Assembly (NCBI GenBank): GCA_032871835.1
Contig: CM065297.1
Coordinates: 35,837,098-35,901,097 of the forward strand
Source of the DNA: Dipteronia dyeriana
Lineage: Eukaryota > Streptophyta > Magnoliopsida > Sapindales > Sapindaceae
Direction: 5' to 3'
Length of the DNA stretch: 64,000 bases
The notes under the pieces are model-generated. The model searched no databases and had not been told where the DNA came from. It saw only the letters and a list, made by a program, of their open reading frames with translations. Shown here piece by piece: positions 1-10,951 of this stretch; position 1 is the stretch's first letter, and the number at the start of each line of letters is the position of its first letter. Position numbers and translations under genes: made by a program.

Positions 1-2
1 GG

Positions 3-104
3 GAGAAGGTAGCGAAGCTAGATGCAATAGCCAAGGGCTTGAAAGAAATTAATTCTTCAAGTAAGGTACCCATCTCCAAGCTTTTTGGTAGCACAAGTAG
101 CTAG
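3..104 (+). pseudogene. C-terminal tail of an unidentified ORF in S1
   Basis: Frame 3 is open from the window edge to a TAG at 102-104, giving 33 residues. The tail is Lys/Ser-rich (contains KGLKEINSSSK and ends FGSTSS) and looks helical at first. I do not recognise the protein. It sits where Sirevirus-like elements carry either the end of pol or an optional extra ORF between pol and the 3' LTR. It does not resemble the pol end seen at 43551-43628, so an extra (env-position) ORF is possible. The start lies outside the window. Confidence 0.3.
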
Positions 105-166
105 CAAAGCTTGTATGATCTCAAGGTATCTTTTTTCTTTTTTTCCTTTTGGCTTCATTTTATGTC

Positions 167-180
167 AAAAAGGGGGAGAA
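167..180 (+). promoter_or_regulatory. Internal polypurine box of S1
   Basis: A run of five A and five G followed by AGAA lies about 400 bp upstream of the terminal polypurine tract. Equivalent boxes recur in the 3' regions of S3, S4 and S5. Multiple polypurine tracts are a described feature of Sireviruses; whether this one primes plus-strand synthesis is inference. Confidence 0.55.
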
Positions 181-581
181 ATATGATATTGTTTTAGCAT
201 ATCTTTTTTTGTGTATTTGTCAAGTATTGAACTTTATATGGTATGTAATATCCTGAATGAGATATCATTGATTGATATGCATGTCTTTAGGGGAAGCATA
301 CATGAATCCATTTTGGTCTTAAGTGTCATATTCCATATTGAACTTAAATGCCATATTCTTGTCAAGTATATTTCCGTATATTCTCTTGTATATTCTTTTG
401 CTTAAAATTTATTTTAGGTAATATCAAGAGTTGCTCACATGAACAAGTTTTAGACTTGTTGAAGACTAGTCTAGGTGTATTAACTCATTGTAACGTGAGG
501 GTGAGTTTTGTGACCAATGTGACCAATCTTCATGTTGTATGTTTTAGTATCTTGTAAATGTGTTTTCACATAGGATTTTCC

Positions 582-592
582 AAAGGGGGTGA
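582..592 (+). promoter_or_regulatory. Terminal polypurine tract of S1
   Basis: AAAGGGGGTGA sits immediately before the TGTTAGG that opens the LTR. This is the expected plus-strand primer position for a retrotransposon and shows that the LTR that follows is the 3' LTR of a plus-strand element. Confidence 0.75.
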
Positions 593-1222
593 TTGTTAGG
601 ATTTTGAGTTGTGTTGGCATTATTCTATATCACTTGTATTGATTAGTTTTTTTACATTGATGATGATTCAAGCTTCAAAGAAGAATTGGCAACTTATCAA
701 GCAAGATTATGTCTTCATTGAGAAGTTTTCTTCACTGCTCAACAAAGGTATATTTAGACCTTATTTTATAAGTCCCTCCATCGTTCTACTCATTTTATAT
801 AACTCATTCACACACGTGATATTGAATGCTCATGCATTAGTGATAAATTGACATGTTTTGTAAATTACATGTATTTGGTTATATCTAGGTAATAGCATTC
901 CTATGTGTTTGTCTGTTAATGTTTCAAGGACCTTGGACTTGAATTTAGAATCGTATTGTTCCTTATTGAGTTCCGGTCATTTCGGTTACTCATTCATTCA
1001 ATTTTGAGTTCCGAGCAAATAGATACCAAACTTTACAGTAACTTATTATGCCTTGTCTTCGTCTTCGTGTATCGAGTCAAATTCATAATTTTTGGTCTAA
1101 GTTTCATAGTCATCCATGTGTGAGAGAGAGTCCCGGTTTGTAACCCGCAAATGGATTCAACTTCGGAGTTTAGAGGCCAGAGAACGATAGAAGAACGCGT
1201 AGGTGTACGAGGGAGGAAGTGA

Positions 1223-1282
1223 GTGGCCAAAGGCCACCAAGCCTTACTCTCCCTTTCCTCGAGATACCCATGCACCATCTCG
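1223..1282 (+). promoter_or_regulatory. Palindrome block in the S1 LTR
   Basis: GTGGCC (1223-1228) and GGCCAC (1232-1237) form a 6-bp arm pair with a 3-base loop. CGAGAT (1260-1265) pairs with ATCTCG (1277-1282). This is the position at which other Sirevirus LTRs in the window carry stronger palindromes. Confidence 0.5.
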
Positions 1283-2400
1283 GGGATGGGAGGTGGCTTG
1301 TGTCCAATGACCCCTCCAATATCTCCCTCTCACTTTTTATTCTTAGAAGAAAATTTGAAAAACATTGTATAGAAAATTTTCTCTTAACTTTCTCGTCTCC
1401 CAAACACTATAACTTTCTCTTTTGAACAACGATTCAACTGATTCAAGTTGGAGATTGTTTCTTTATCAATCCTCTAACATTTCCAGGAAGGTTGAGGTCA
1501 TTTATTCATGTTTTTCTTATGGTTTTCCATAAAAAAAAGGGACCTCACTTTTTCTTTTAAGGCATTGAAAATTTCTTATGTTTTGATCTTCAAAGTTTTT
1601 CAAGTACCTTGGGTTTTCTTCTTCTATCTACTTATGATTAATGTGTATACTTTGATTAGAGTTTTAGACTCTGTTGAAGTTAGACTGAACATGACTAGAA
1701 TCTCACATATTGAGTTAGATTTTTTCTGGAATCTATGTTTTCACATGTTTTTGAATTGTCTTGTGCTAGCTTTTGATTTAGGACTATTGTTGATTCATTT
1801 GAATGATTTTGTTGATAAAAAGTTTATACTTGTGTCAAGTTCTTTATTTGAACATATATTGGATTAACAAATTTGATTGAGTACTTAGAGCTATTTTGAC
1901 TTTGATTGAATATTATGAGAAAAAAATAATCTAGGTTTTTGCTAGATCTTTGATTGATATCAATTCATGATTCTAGCATGTTTTTGTGTATGTTACTAAA
2001 ATCTTGAGTATGTGCTTAGTGTATATGTTTTGATTCAAGTTTTAGTCAGATGAATGATTATAGGAATAAAATGTGTTTGTGGTGTTTCACATTATTCTAG
2101 GATATTATTCATGATTAGTAACTAGACAACATTTGTTCTATAACCTTTCGTGCATATATCTAGTTCCCGTTGGATATGCTGATCATCATATTCTATGTTG
2201 AGTGTTTGTTTGCAATTTTTGCATTCATTGATCACATTTAGGAAGTCCTTGTAAAAGACATGAAGTCTTGGCTAGGACATGTGGTCTGGATAGCCAAGCA
2301 AGAAGTCTTGGTTAGGAGATAAGGTCCGGGTAATCAAGCATGGGAGACTTTCTAGAGGCAAGGGTACCTTGGATATAAACTAGACTTTTTATTGATAGAG

Positions 2401-2596
2401 TCCGATAGAGAGTGTGTCATTTGTTGATCACTCTTGAGGAATTTTCAACTTCTTAACGGTGTTGGTTAGAGTGGACTCCAATAGAGAGTGAGTCTTTTGT
2501 TAATCACTTTTGAGGAATTTGCAATCTACTAGTAGAGATTGGGTAGACGTCGAGTCCAATATAGAGTGTGTCATTTGTTGGTCACTTTTGAGGAAT
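2401..2596 (+). repeat. Degenerate 77-bp tandem repeat, 3 copies, in the S1 LTR
   Basis: Units start at 2401, 2477 and 2555 (spacing 76 and 78 bp). Each contains a TCC-ATAGAGAGTG segment followed by a TGAGGAAT segment. A single related copy occurs near 60990-61030 in the S2 LTR, so the array expanded within this LTR lineage. Confidence 0.75.
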
Positions 2597-2606
2597 GTCT
2601 ATTTTC

Positions 2607-2699
2607 GATAATTAAAGTACCTGATGGTTAAAGTACTTTCTGATAATTAAAGTACCTGATGGTTAAAGTACTTTCTGATAATTAAAGTACCTGATGGTT
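2607..2699 (+). repeat. Near-perfect 35-bp tandem repeat, 2.7 copies
   Basis: Units start at 2607, 2642 and 2677 with an exact 35-bp period and almost no differences between copies. It lies in the S1 LTR just after the 77-bp array. The low divergence suggests it is much younger than the LTR around it. Confidence 0.85.
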
Positions 2700-3250
2700 G
2701 TATTCAACCGTGGATGTTTCCTCTATGAGGTTTTACCACGTGAAAATAATGTGTCAAATATATTTATTTCTATCTTTTTATATTTGTATGTATGCTTAGT
2801 ACATCTTGTTTAAAGATTTTCATTTCTTCACATCTTTGTAAACAATTTTTTGGTAGAGAAAGAGATGCATACATTTTTTGTTGAGTCAACATTTATATTG
2901 TATCTTTGTAATTGTTTGAACTTTGTATCTTGTGATATTCCATTTCAAGTTGTAAAGTTTCACTCAGTGAATTTTCATTGTAATATTCTAAGTTTAACTT
3001 ATGACTTTTGCTTTTCATTGAATATATTTGTTTATAAGATACATTGTTTCTTGTTATATGTTTTATAGACTGAGGGTGGTGAATTGAGCATCCTTTAGTT
3101 AATTGTTTTCACATAACAATCATGTTAAATGTTAAATTGAATGCTCACCAAGGTTTTGTCATAAGTCTCGAAAGAGTTTTAAAAAATTGAGTGACAACCT
3201 ATTCACCCTACTTCTAAGTTGTTTAGTATAAACTTGTAGGCATTTTTAGA

Positions 3251-3981
3251 TAACTAAAATAACAATGGATCTGCCATGAGGATTGAGAAGTAATGAAGGT
3301 AAGAATTTAATTTTTTATTTGCTTGTTTAGTTTTTCATTTTCTCTATTTATAATTATGTGTTTTGTTTAAATGAGTTAATTTATATTCTTTTTGTACTGG
3401 TGAAGATTTGAAGTGGAAGAAAGATATGATAACATTTTAATTATTTTGTTTTGTTTTATTGTATTATGGATTTCATTTTAAGTTTTATTTTATTTTGGAT
3501 TGTATGTTAGATTATTTATGTGTGATCTTATTTTATTTTGGATTGTATTTTGGACTTTTATTATTCTATCATTTCTATGCAATTGAAGTTAGATGGAGTG
3601 AATTGGTAGAATGACAGCTATTGAGCAGGTACTTGTGATTGATTTGGATTTAATTTGATTAGTTAATTAGTAATGTGGTAATGTTTAGAAGTGTTTAGAA
3701 TGTAAGAGATTGTTAAAAAAACAGTCAAAAATTGGTTGCCCAAAGGTTCAAATACAAAAATAGTTGTTAAATGATACAAAAACTGAAAAAATATTATAAA
3801 AACCTAAATGGCCAATAGGCACAAAACTAAATTGAACCAAACTGAGATAAATGTGTTTAGTTCAATTTGGTTTCAAGGTCTAATACGGTTCAAACTGATT
3901 CAAAATTTCAAAATCCGAAAATAAATCGGTTCAATACAGTTTTGGCCAAAATCGAACCGAACCGAGTTGTGCCCACCCCTA
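3251..3981 (+). mobile_element. hAT-like DNA transposon end (fragment)
   Basis: The segment is unlike the flanking LTRs, A/T-rich and non-coding, and ends in TGCCCACCCCTA, matching the terminal inverted repeat consensus of many plant hAT elements. Just inside are repeated CGGTTCAA and AACCGA motifs, typical of hAT subterminal regions. No transposase is visible and I could not find the opposite TIR, so this is a one-ended fragment or a decayed non-autonomous copy. The left boundary with the S1 LTR is uncertain. Confidence 0.5.
3970..3981 (+). repeat. hAT-type terminal inverted repeat (right end)
   Basis: TGCCCACCCCTA closes the fragment; immediately to the right the sequence is LTR S2. The reverse complement TAGGGGTGGGCA is the common hAT 5' end. 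Confidence 0.55.
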
Positions 3982-4347
3982 CTCTTGCATTTGTGTCTCT
4001 AAGATCATGAATTGCATTTCTTCATGTGATATCTTGTCCTATACAATCAAACCATAATTCCACATTGAGTTTTGGTCGTTTATGTTACTCATTCATTAGT
4101 TTTTCAAGTTCCGTTATGGAAGTTACGAAACTTTCCTTACATTTTTCATACATGATTTTCGTCCATGTGTATTGAGTCGATTTCCATATCTTTAGTGAAA
4201 TATTTGTTGATTTCCTTGTGCGTGAGCAAGTCACGCTTTATAGACAAGAAATGGATTCGAAATCGAAGTTAGGAGTTCAGAGAACGGTCGAAGAAGTTGA
4301 AAGTCGAGAAAAGGGGAGAGGAGGTGCCTTGCACCGCCGACCTACCC

Positions 4348-4349
<2 letters not shown>

Positions 4350-4380
<31 letters not shown>
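4350..4380 (+). repeat. Uninterrupted 31-bp poly-C tract
   Basis: Positions 4350-4380 are all C, flanked by ACCCAA and AATGGAGG, in the S2 LTR just upstream of its palindrome. The other strand is a G31 run. Other Sirevirus LTRs here lack it at this site. Exact length in an assembly is unreliable. Confidence 0.9.
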
Positions 4381-4381
<1 letters not shown>

Positions 4382-4385
<4 letters not shown>

Positions 4386-4402
4386 AGGCACGTGGCCTCC
4401 AT
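4382..4402 (+). promoter_or_regulatory. LTR palindrome with CACGTG core (S2)
   Basis: ATGGAGGC (4382-4389) and GCCTCCAT (4395-4402) are perfect 8-bp arms around ACGTG, placing a G-box CACGTG at 4389-4394. Arm sequence differs from the other LTRs but the palindrome and core are kept. Confidence 0.7.
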
Positions 4403-4508
4403 GGGAAGGAGTCCTTCTGCCCTAGTGGAGGATGGAGACCACATGCCTCCACGGGATGTAGAGGTGGCAACCTCTCATTGTGGACTTATTTTCGTCCTGT
4501 CTCTTTCA

Positions 4509-4517
4509 TTTATATAT
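4509..4517 (+). promoter_or_regulatory. Possible TATA box of the S2 LTR
   Basis: TTTATATAT lies about 110 bp downstream of the palindrome block, the expected place for an LTR core promoter. The minus-strand LTRs of S4 have similar boxes at matching places. No transcription start is visible. Confidence 0.35.
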
Positions 4518-5599
4518 CTCTTTCCATCCCAAATTTCATTTGAAGAAGAAAATTGAAAAACAAGAGTGCATATGTTTTCTCTAAAACTTTCTTATCTTCC
4601 AAACACCATAGCTCACTCATTCGAACTTTGTTTCAGTGATTCAAGTTTGAGAATCTTCATCTACCAGTCCTCTATCCATTGTAATATAGTTTGGAGTTAT
4701 TTGAGGAAGATTTCTGGAAGCTACTCTCACAAAAACGAAACTACATGTTTTTCTCTTAAGGTATTGATTTCTTTCTTGAATTTTGTTCTTCAAGTCAACA
4801 ATTACCTTGAATTTTCTTCTTCTATATTTTTATATTTGATGTGTAAGCATTGATTAGAGTAAGAGATTCCAAGGAAGCTAGTTTGAGCTTTAATTGACAT
4901 GTATGTTGAGTTAGGTTTCTTAAAATCTAGGTTTGCACATGCTTATGGAGTTGTATTGTGCTAGCTTTATATCTAGGGCTATTTATATGTTCTAGATTTT
5001 TAAAATTGATCATTTGTAGAAATAGCACACGTGTTTGTTCATTTAGAGTCTAATAAAATATAATTGAATATCTTGTGGTTATATGCTCTAACGGTGTGCT
5101 AGAGATTTATACTTAATATTTTAATTTATTCTAGCATTTTTAATTGATTAAACAAAATCTCGGTCTTAGGTGTGTGTTAGGTGTTTTAAATACTCTAGGT
5201 TGTTTGTTCGTATCATAAGATCTTGATACATTTTCTTTGTGTATTTTAATTATTAAATCTAGTTCTTCATGAAGTGTGCTTAATCTACACATTTCATATG
5301 TACATGCATCATTAGTTTTATTGAATTGCTTTTAGGATTGCAAACTAGAAATTCATACTTTGAGTGCTTATTGTTCATTTCTAATTTCTATAGAATTTAT
5401 TGATCTTATATTCTATGTGGCTTGTGTTTGCATCATTTGAATTATGCTTAGATCATTTGCCTTTCGAAAGGTAAGAAGTCTCTTGTTAATGTGTGAAACT
5501 TTAACTTCAACAAGGAAGTCTCATTTGGAGTGTGAAGCTTCATATTGAGAAAGAAAGTCTTGACCAGGATTGTAAAGATCTAGATAGTCAAACAAGGAA

Positions 5600-5765
5600 A
5601 TCTCCCTAATGACATATGGATTTCTATAATTAGGGAGATGCTCTCTAGTGGCATGTGAAGTGCTATGGCTAGAGAGTTGGAGAAAATATTCCTAGTGTCA
5701 CATGGATTGTTATGGTTAGGAAGTTTTTCTCTAGTGGCATGTGCAGTGCTATGGTTAGTGAGTAG
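5600..5765 (+). repeat. Degenerate 43-bp tandem repeat in the S2 LTR
   Basis: Four imperfect units of a CTAGTGGCATGTG...CTATGGTTAG type; related positions recur at about 40-46 bp steps and 86 bp across two units. The same zone at 46768-46985 and, on the other strand, near 17090-17260 holds related arrays with diverged units. Confidence 0.65.
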
Positions 5766-7092
5766 GCAACTCATTCATAAGGGTATGATAAGAGGTTAAA
5801 ATTCCCTAGTCTTTATAGTGAAAATATACAAAGAGGGGAAGGGGAGTGAATAGGTATAGGCTCAAATTTCAATATTCTTTAATCAAGCAAAAGCAATTTG
5901 AAAACACTTAGAAAAACTCACAAGAAGATCACTTCAACAATACATTGAGAGAGACTATATAACAAGTGTTAAAATGATACAAACACAAGTAAGTAAAGAA
6001 ATTTAAATTGCTAAGATCAATACACAAGATATTTACATGGTAAATCTCAAAAGAGGAAACATCCATGGGTTGACACCACAGCCACCGACAAATGGTAATC
6101 CACTATATTGAGTAATAGTTACACACTCATAAGCGATCAACACATGAAATGCTATCCAAGCTATCACCCTTACTCTACCGTCGACCTAAATCACTTTGCC
6201 TACTTTCTATCCAAGATGTGACAAACACACCACTAGGTAGAAACTTCCTATCCATGGCAATTTTACCCCTAGGAAGAATCCTTGCTTGCCTATACCGATC
6301 CATCAGTCCTAGAGAAGTCTTTTTGCTTTACTATCTGGACCACTTGTCCTAGCCAAGACTTCTTGCTCAAGTTAAAGCTTCACTTACTCTAATAAGAGAC
6401 TTTCACCTCTTACTAGGCAATGTTCTAAGTGATGTGCACACATGCAATCATGATGCAATCACAAGCAAATAAGGAATGTTGATGAAACAAAACTCTATGA
6501 ACATATAACAAGATAACTATATAAGACTTTCAAAGATCATTCACACAATATATCTAGAAGCCTAGGCATGTTATCAAATAAGAACTAGATAAGAGATATG
6601 GAAATTTCAATCAAATATGACCTAGTTCTTAAAACATGAAACTAAACCTAGAAATCAACAATCAATCACACAAACACAATAGGATTTCTAGAATCGAGTT
6701 CATGCTAAACTAAAAAAAAAGATCAAACAAACCACAAAATTAAATCAAAATCATCCTAGTCATTCTTCTTAATCAAATAGGAACAATCATGAAGACGATC
6801 ATAGAAGAGAACTAAGAAGATATTGATTTATCACCAAAAGATGAATTTTTGAGTAGAAATCTGGACTTTGTGAAAAATCAAGACATCCTTTGGTTATGAA
6901 ATTGCTTGGGTTTATAGATCTCCTCAAGACACTCAATATCTATATTTGAATAAACTAAATCGGAGTTGAAATGAATGAGATAAAACAAAAACAAAAAATC
7001 AAAAGTTGGAAGAATTTTTTTTGCACATGTGTTCTTCAATCTTCAACTTCTCCAACCTAACAAACATATTAGAGAAAAAGAGGGAAAACAAG

Positions 7093-7099
7093 ATATAAA
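7093..7099 (-). promoter_or_regulatory. Possible TATA box of the S4 3' LTR
   Basis: On the minus strand TTTATATC lies just downstream of the palindrome block; the paired LTR has TTTTATATC at 60151-60159. Position and recurrence are the only evidence. Confidence 0.35.
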
Positions 7100-7166
7100 C
7101 AAAAGCCATTGCGACCAAACACCCCAAGATGGTGCATGGGCATCTCGAAAGGAGAAGGGAGGCCTT

Positions 7167-7193
7167 CCCGAGATGGTCACGCGCCATCTCGGG
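7167..7193 (-). promoter_or_regulatory. LTR palindrome (S4 3' LTR)
   Basis: CCCGAGATGG (7167-7176) and CCATCTCGGG (7184-7193) are perfect 10-bp arms with a 7-base loop TCACGCG. It matches the palindromes at 18103-18127 and 45891-45915, but its core has decayed from CACGTG to CACGCG. Confidence 0.75.
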
Positions 7194-7801
7194 GAGGTGT
7201 GGCTTGATGGCCTTTAGTAATCGCCAATCCCTTTCGCGCTCCCTTCACGTTCTTCGACTGTTCTCCGGCCTAACTATGAATTCAAATCCTTTTTTAAAAT
7301 AAAAAGTAGGACTCTCACATGCACATGGATGTTGATCAAACTTTGACCAAAAATTATGAATTCGACTCGATGTATGAAGATGAAGACAATGCACGTAATG
7401 TGACTAGAAATTTTCCTAACTCTTGGCTCGGAACTCAAAATCAAATGTATGAGTAACAAAAATGAACGGAACTCAATAAGGAACAATATATTACCAAATT
7501 CAAGTCCAAATTCCGTGTTATACAAACTTATGAACATACAAACACATGTAACATACAACGATGCAGTGAAACATTTGAATGCAGTGTGTGTGTGTGTGTG
7601 CCTACGCCATGCAAGAGGAAGAAGAATATTAATACCTTAGCCTCCAAGTAAGTACCAATCCTCTTGAAGGTGAACTTTACATGCAAAATTTCTTTTCTTC
7701 TTTAAAGCCCAATTCAATCAGGAACCACCTAAGCAACTAAGCAATACAAATAAAGAGAGTTTTGTTATGGAATCAAGCCAACACAAATCTAAAACCTAAC
7801 A

Positions 7802-7815
7802 ATCTCCCCCTTTGG
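7802..7815 (-). promoter_or_regulatory. Polypurine tract of S4
   Basis: Minus strand CCAAAGGGGGAGAT lies directly against the LTR start. This is the plus-strand primer site and fixes the element's orientation as minus. Confidence 0.8.
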
Positions 7816-8440
7816 ATATTCCATGTCAAAACCTCAACCGCACCATACAATAGTCACTCTTCATTCATTGCATTCTCACTTCCATACATTACAAGAGATA
7901 CCTAGACTAGAATGTGTTCAAATCTTCATGAGTCTTCAAGCACCTTTTCTTTAAATCATTTAACAACCTGTGGGATAAATATTACCAAACAAACAAGAAA
8001 TCTCCTACAAAGAAGATTATTGGCTAGAAAAACATATATTTTTGAGATAAACATACACAAAAATATACAAGACTCCCTTTTCTCATATCAAGAAAATATT
8101 TCTCCCTCTGAAGACAAGAATTCTCCTTTTTGGACAAAAATACAAACGTACATGATAAGTACATGGTGAGGAACACATTTCTTTCCAATTTTGGCAAGGA
8201 ATAGACAAGGAAACCATGAGAAAAATTATGAGATATTAAGGAAACAAGTCATACAGAGGGCTAAGCTAAACAAACTAAGCTCCCCCTTAACATAGGCACT
8301 ATATTGATCAACTAAAAGACATTTTCACACGGGAATCACACAATTACACATATCAAGCAATGAGTGAAATTTTATCAATATTTTTTGAAACCAAAGCGAG
8401 AATCATAGAGTTCATTAATCTCTTTAAAATATTCTCTCTT
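7802..8440 (-). mobile_element. S4 3' non-coding region, LTR-proximal part
   Basis: No coding capacity. It aligns with the same region of S3 (18915-about 19590) and S5, including the terminal polypurine tract and an internal box at 8278-8287 that matches those of S5 and S3. It is cut at 8440 by a class-B LTR. The matching upstream part of the same region resumes at 23603, so the two were once contiguous. Confidence 0.7.
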
Positions 8441-10951
8441 TTAGGATTATGCTCAATATCAAGAATGTAATAATGTATTTGACAATCTTTTCATATCAAT
8501 AAAATGATTTCTAATTTAACAAATCTTATAGCATTTATAGTTTAATTATTATAATTGCCAAATGTAAATAACCTTACGGTCAAAAGACTATGAGAAAAGA
8601 AGAATTGTTCATACATTTGGATATTTATGAGATAGACACAATTCTTTAGTTTGTCTTGAACAATATTCACAACTTAAGTTAAAGGTCGGGCACATTTGCC
8701 TTGTTAAAGTTGTAAATTCTTTTGCAAGTATTTGAATGGGATCAAATGTGTTATGATGAGTCTAAAATCATCAAAGTGTGGTGTCTTTGAGCAAAATAAT
8801 CTAGTGCACTAGGTGCATTGATTAGGATCATAGTGAAATACTTTATCCTGAACTGTCAATGGATAAAAGTTTTCACTTGAAGACAATCGGAGAGTCTATT
8901 TGAATCCTAAGATAAATGATGGACTTATGGTTTCAAGTGTTATCATTTGAGCTATCGATGAGTAAGATTATATAGCATAGTCTATCATCGATAGTTTGGT
9001 GGTATTTATTTGTTAATCGATAGAGGACATCATTTATAGATACGAACATCGTGGCTCTATTTCTTAAATGTGAGTAGAATATCATCATATGGATTTTTTG
9101 AGGTATTGGATATTAAATATTAACGTTAAGTTTTCAATAGTGTATATTGAAATATGGTTTCTGGACAAGTCAAAATATCCAAGTTCCAAATGTGGTCATA
9201 TGAGTAAATATTGTAACTAGGAGAGCTATAGGTAGTCTTTGAGCTCTTGGTGATTACTGGTATTCTGAGGATACACTATCTCTATTAAGATTGTCTAGGG
9301 TATGAATGAGGAATATTAACTTATTCTATCTTTATTTAAGAGTTTAATTTTAGTTATTCTGTGTAATGAACTTAAATTAATAGATCGGACCTAAGTTAAT
9401 CGTTTGTTGATTGTGATTGGGTTATGTCTATCGGAGTTTAAATTTAGATAGTCTGCCAAAATTCCCAGTCCACATGAACTTACATGGATCACTTGATATA
9501 TTCTACGGGGCAAATTGTTAGGTCCATCTATAATTGTTTTTAGAATTAGGAATCCAAAAGTTTTGGAGAGGTGCGGTCATATGTGATCAAGATATGCGGG
9601 AACTCCTCAAATACCTGGAATGGGCTGCCAAGGATCTAGGAATCCTTGGGCGGCCCTAATCTGGTGCGATAAGCATTCCATTAATACATTAAGAATATAA
9701 TTTGTACATTTTAATTAAATGGGCTATTTAATGTATTAATTTAAGGCATATGGACTTGTTTCTATTTTAGTAAGAATCGGTCTAGTTCACATGTGAACTT
9801 TTTATTAAAGTCCAACGGATTTAATAAAATGGAAAAACAATATCAAGCCCATGGTATAGGCTTGGACGACAAGGCTTAAATTATTGGCCTAAAATATTGT
9901 TTATTTTATTATTTAATTAAATGAAAATTAATTAATTATTTAATTAAAAGTCAAAATCTTTTTCTAAGTAGGAGAAGATCTCCTAGTGTCATACTATTGT
10001 TGGTAGTATGATAAGTGTCAAACACTTTATTTGATAAGTAGATAAATAAGAGGAATTCATTTATCTAGTCAAATTAGTAAGTGTTTGATATCTATCAAAA
10101 CTTTAATTGATAGTTGGCCAAACTAGGAAGTTTTTGATAAAGTCACAATTAATAATTTATTTTGGATAATACACTAATAAGTTGGAATAAGGTAGAATTC
10201 CAAAAGTTGATAGGAGTTGTGGTGGAAAATAAATCCTTCTTGTGAGAGGATACATGGCCAACACACAATTCCTACTTACGGGGAGGATTTTCGGCCATCA
10301 CATAAGAATCCTCCTTGTGTGAGGATTTTGGTCACCTATCTATACACCTATCATGTGATTTGGCAAAGACTAGTAGACTAGAGAGAGAATTCGGCCACTA
10401 TTAACTTCTTGAGAGAGAATTCAGTCAGGACTCTAGTGTTAAGAGAGAGTTTTTATTTTGCTTAAAAATTCGCCCAACTCTAAGAAAGGTGTATGAGAAT
10501 TCGGTCAAGAAAAAAGAGAGAAAAAGCGTTTTATTTTCGATAGTGCACTAGTAGCTTTCACATCAAAAGGCTTTGTGCACATCATCGAATTTGGTTCACT
10601 CGAGTTTCTATCAAAAGATTGTGAATTCACAAGTGACCAACCGTTCTTTGTTTTATCTAGGAGGGTTATTGTGACTAACAATAGAAAAAAGTTTTCGTTT
10701 TCCATCCTCAAGTATACAATTAAAAGAAAGGGAACCCACACTTTTAGGTGATTCACATTCGTGATTGGATTCGAAGATCTTACGGATTCAATTTGATGCA
10801 AATTCAATCGTCACGAGAAAAAGGTATGATACTTTTATTATATGTTAATTAATCAAGGGTTAAAGTTCATTCTTTTAAAGGGCACTTTTTTTTTTGAAAT
10901 ATACCTATTAATAGCCAGTTTTAGCAGAGGCAAAGTGAAATTTTCCAACGA
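8441..10951 (+). repeat. Class-B copia LTR, plus orientation (about 2.5 kb)
   Basis: It aligns over its whole length with the reverse complement of 38803-41243. It begins at TTAGGATTATGC, having lost its TGT, and ends at the decayed TTTTCCAACGA near 10951 (other copies end CCCTACA). It contains an AT-rich TTAATTAA-dense patch near 9905-9950, the conserved hairpin at 9989-10011 and GAATTCGGCC motifs. The sharply different sequence on both sides suggests a solo LTR, but no target duplication is visible. Confidence 0.75.
9989..10011 (+). promoter_or_regulatory. Conserved hairpin of class-B LTRs
   Basis: TCATACTA and TAGTATGA are perfect 8-bp arms with a 7-base loop TTGTTGG. The same site in three other class-B LTRs has arms with different but still paired bases. 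Confidence 0.65.

Larger units (their letters stand above)
1..593 (+). mobile_element. S1: 3' internal end of a Sirevirus-like copia element
   Basis: This is the tail of an internal region, entering from the left window edge. It is T-rich and non-coding after a short open tail. It carries a polypurine box at 167-180 and ends in a polypurine tract directly before a TGTTAGG LTR start. The same arrangement, on the other strand, is seen at 7802-8440 and 18915-20935, and on the same strand at 43629-45101, which is the reason for the lineage call. Confidence 0.75.
594..3250 (+). repeat. S1 3' LTR (Sirevirus-like, about 2.65 kb)
   Basis: The LTR opens with TGTTAGG after the polypurine tract. It shares, in order, the same blocks as the LTRs at 45102-47292 (plus) and 5796-7801, 16693-18914 and 58807-60975 (minus): a palindrome block near 1223-1282, a low-complexity middle, a tandem-repeat zone, the conserved GTGGATGTTTCCTC segment near 2711, and a TATTCACCC segment near 3200. 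The 3' end is blurred at about 3240-3255. A 119-residue frame at 1508-1867 has no domain and is an LTR shadow. Confidence 0.75.
3982..5795 (+). repeat. S2 LTR, left part (Sirevirus-like, split by S4)
   Basis: The sequence aligns by eye with the S1 LTR from about its position 340 onward, so the first few hundred bases are missing. It carries the poly-C tract, the palindrome block, a TATA-like box and a 43-bp repeat zone, then stops at 5795 where S4 begins. Its continuation is at 60976-61460, where the next LTR blocks appear in the right order. No internal region of S2 is visible. Confidence 0.7.
5796..7801 (-). repeat. S4 3' LTR (Sirevirus-like, about 2.0 kb)
   Basis: Read on the minus strand it opens TGTTAGG at 7801, directly after a polypurine tract, so it is a 3' LTR. 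Its other end aligns base by base with the end of the LTR at 58807-60975, including the CTAGTCTTTATAG block. These two LTRs resemble each other more than either resembles the S3 LTR, which supports them being the pair of one element. Confidence 0.75.

Noticed and set aside
1508..1867. 119-residue frame on the plus strand
   Set aside because: Phe/Leu-rich product of T-rich LTR sequence; the same LTR zone in other copies is not open.
2607..2699. Short direct repeats as a possible CRISPR array
   Set aside because: Units follow each other without spacers, in a plant LTR. It is a tandem repeat.
4218..4556. 112-residue frame with a long proline run
   Set aside because: The proline run is the poly-C tract read in one frame inside an LTR; no sign of a protein.
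10505..10807. 100-residue minus-strand frame seen in similar form at 33208-33408 and 63284-63505
   Set aside because: The frames recur because the class-B LTR recurs; they are not conserved in length or frame between copies.
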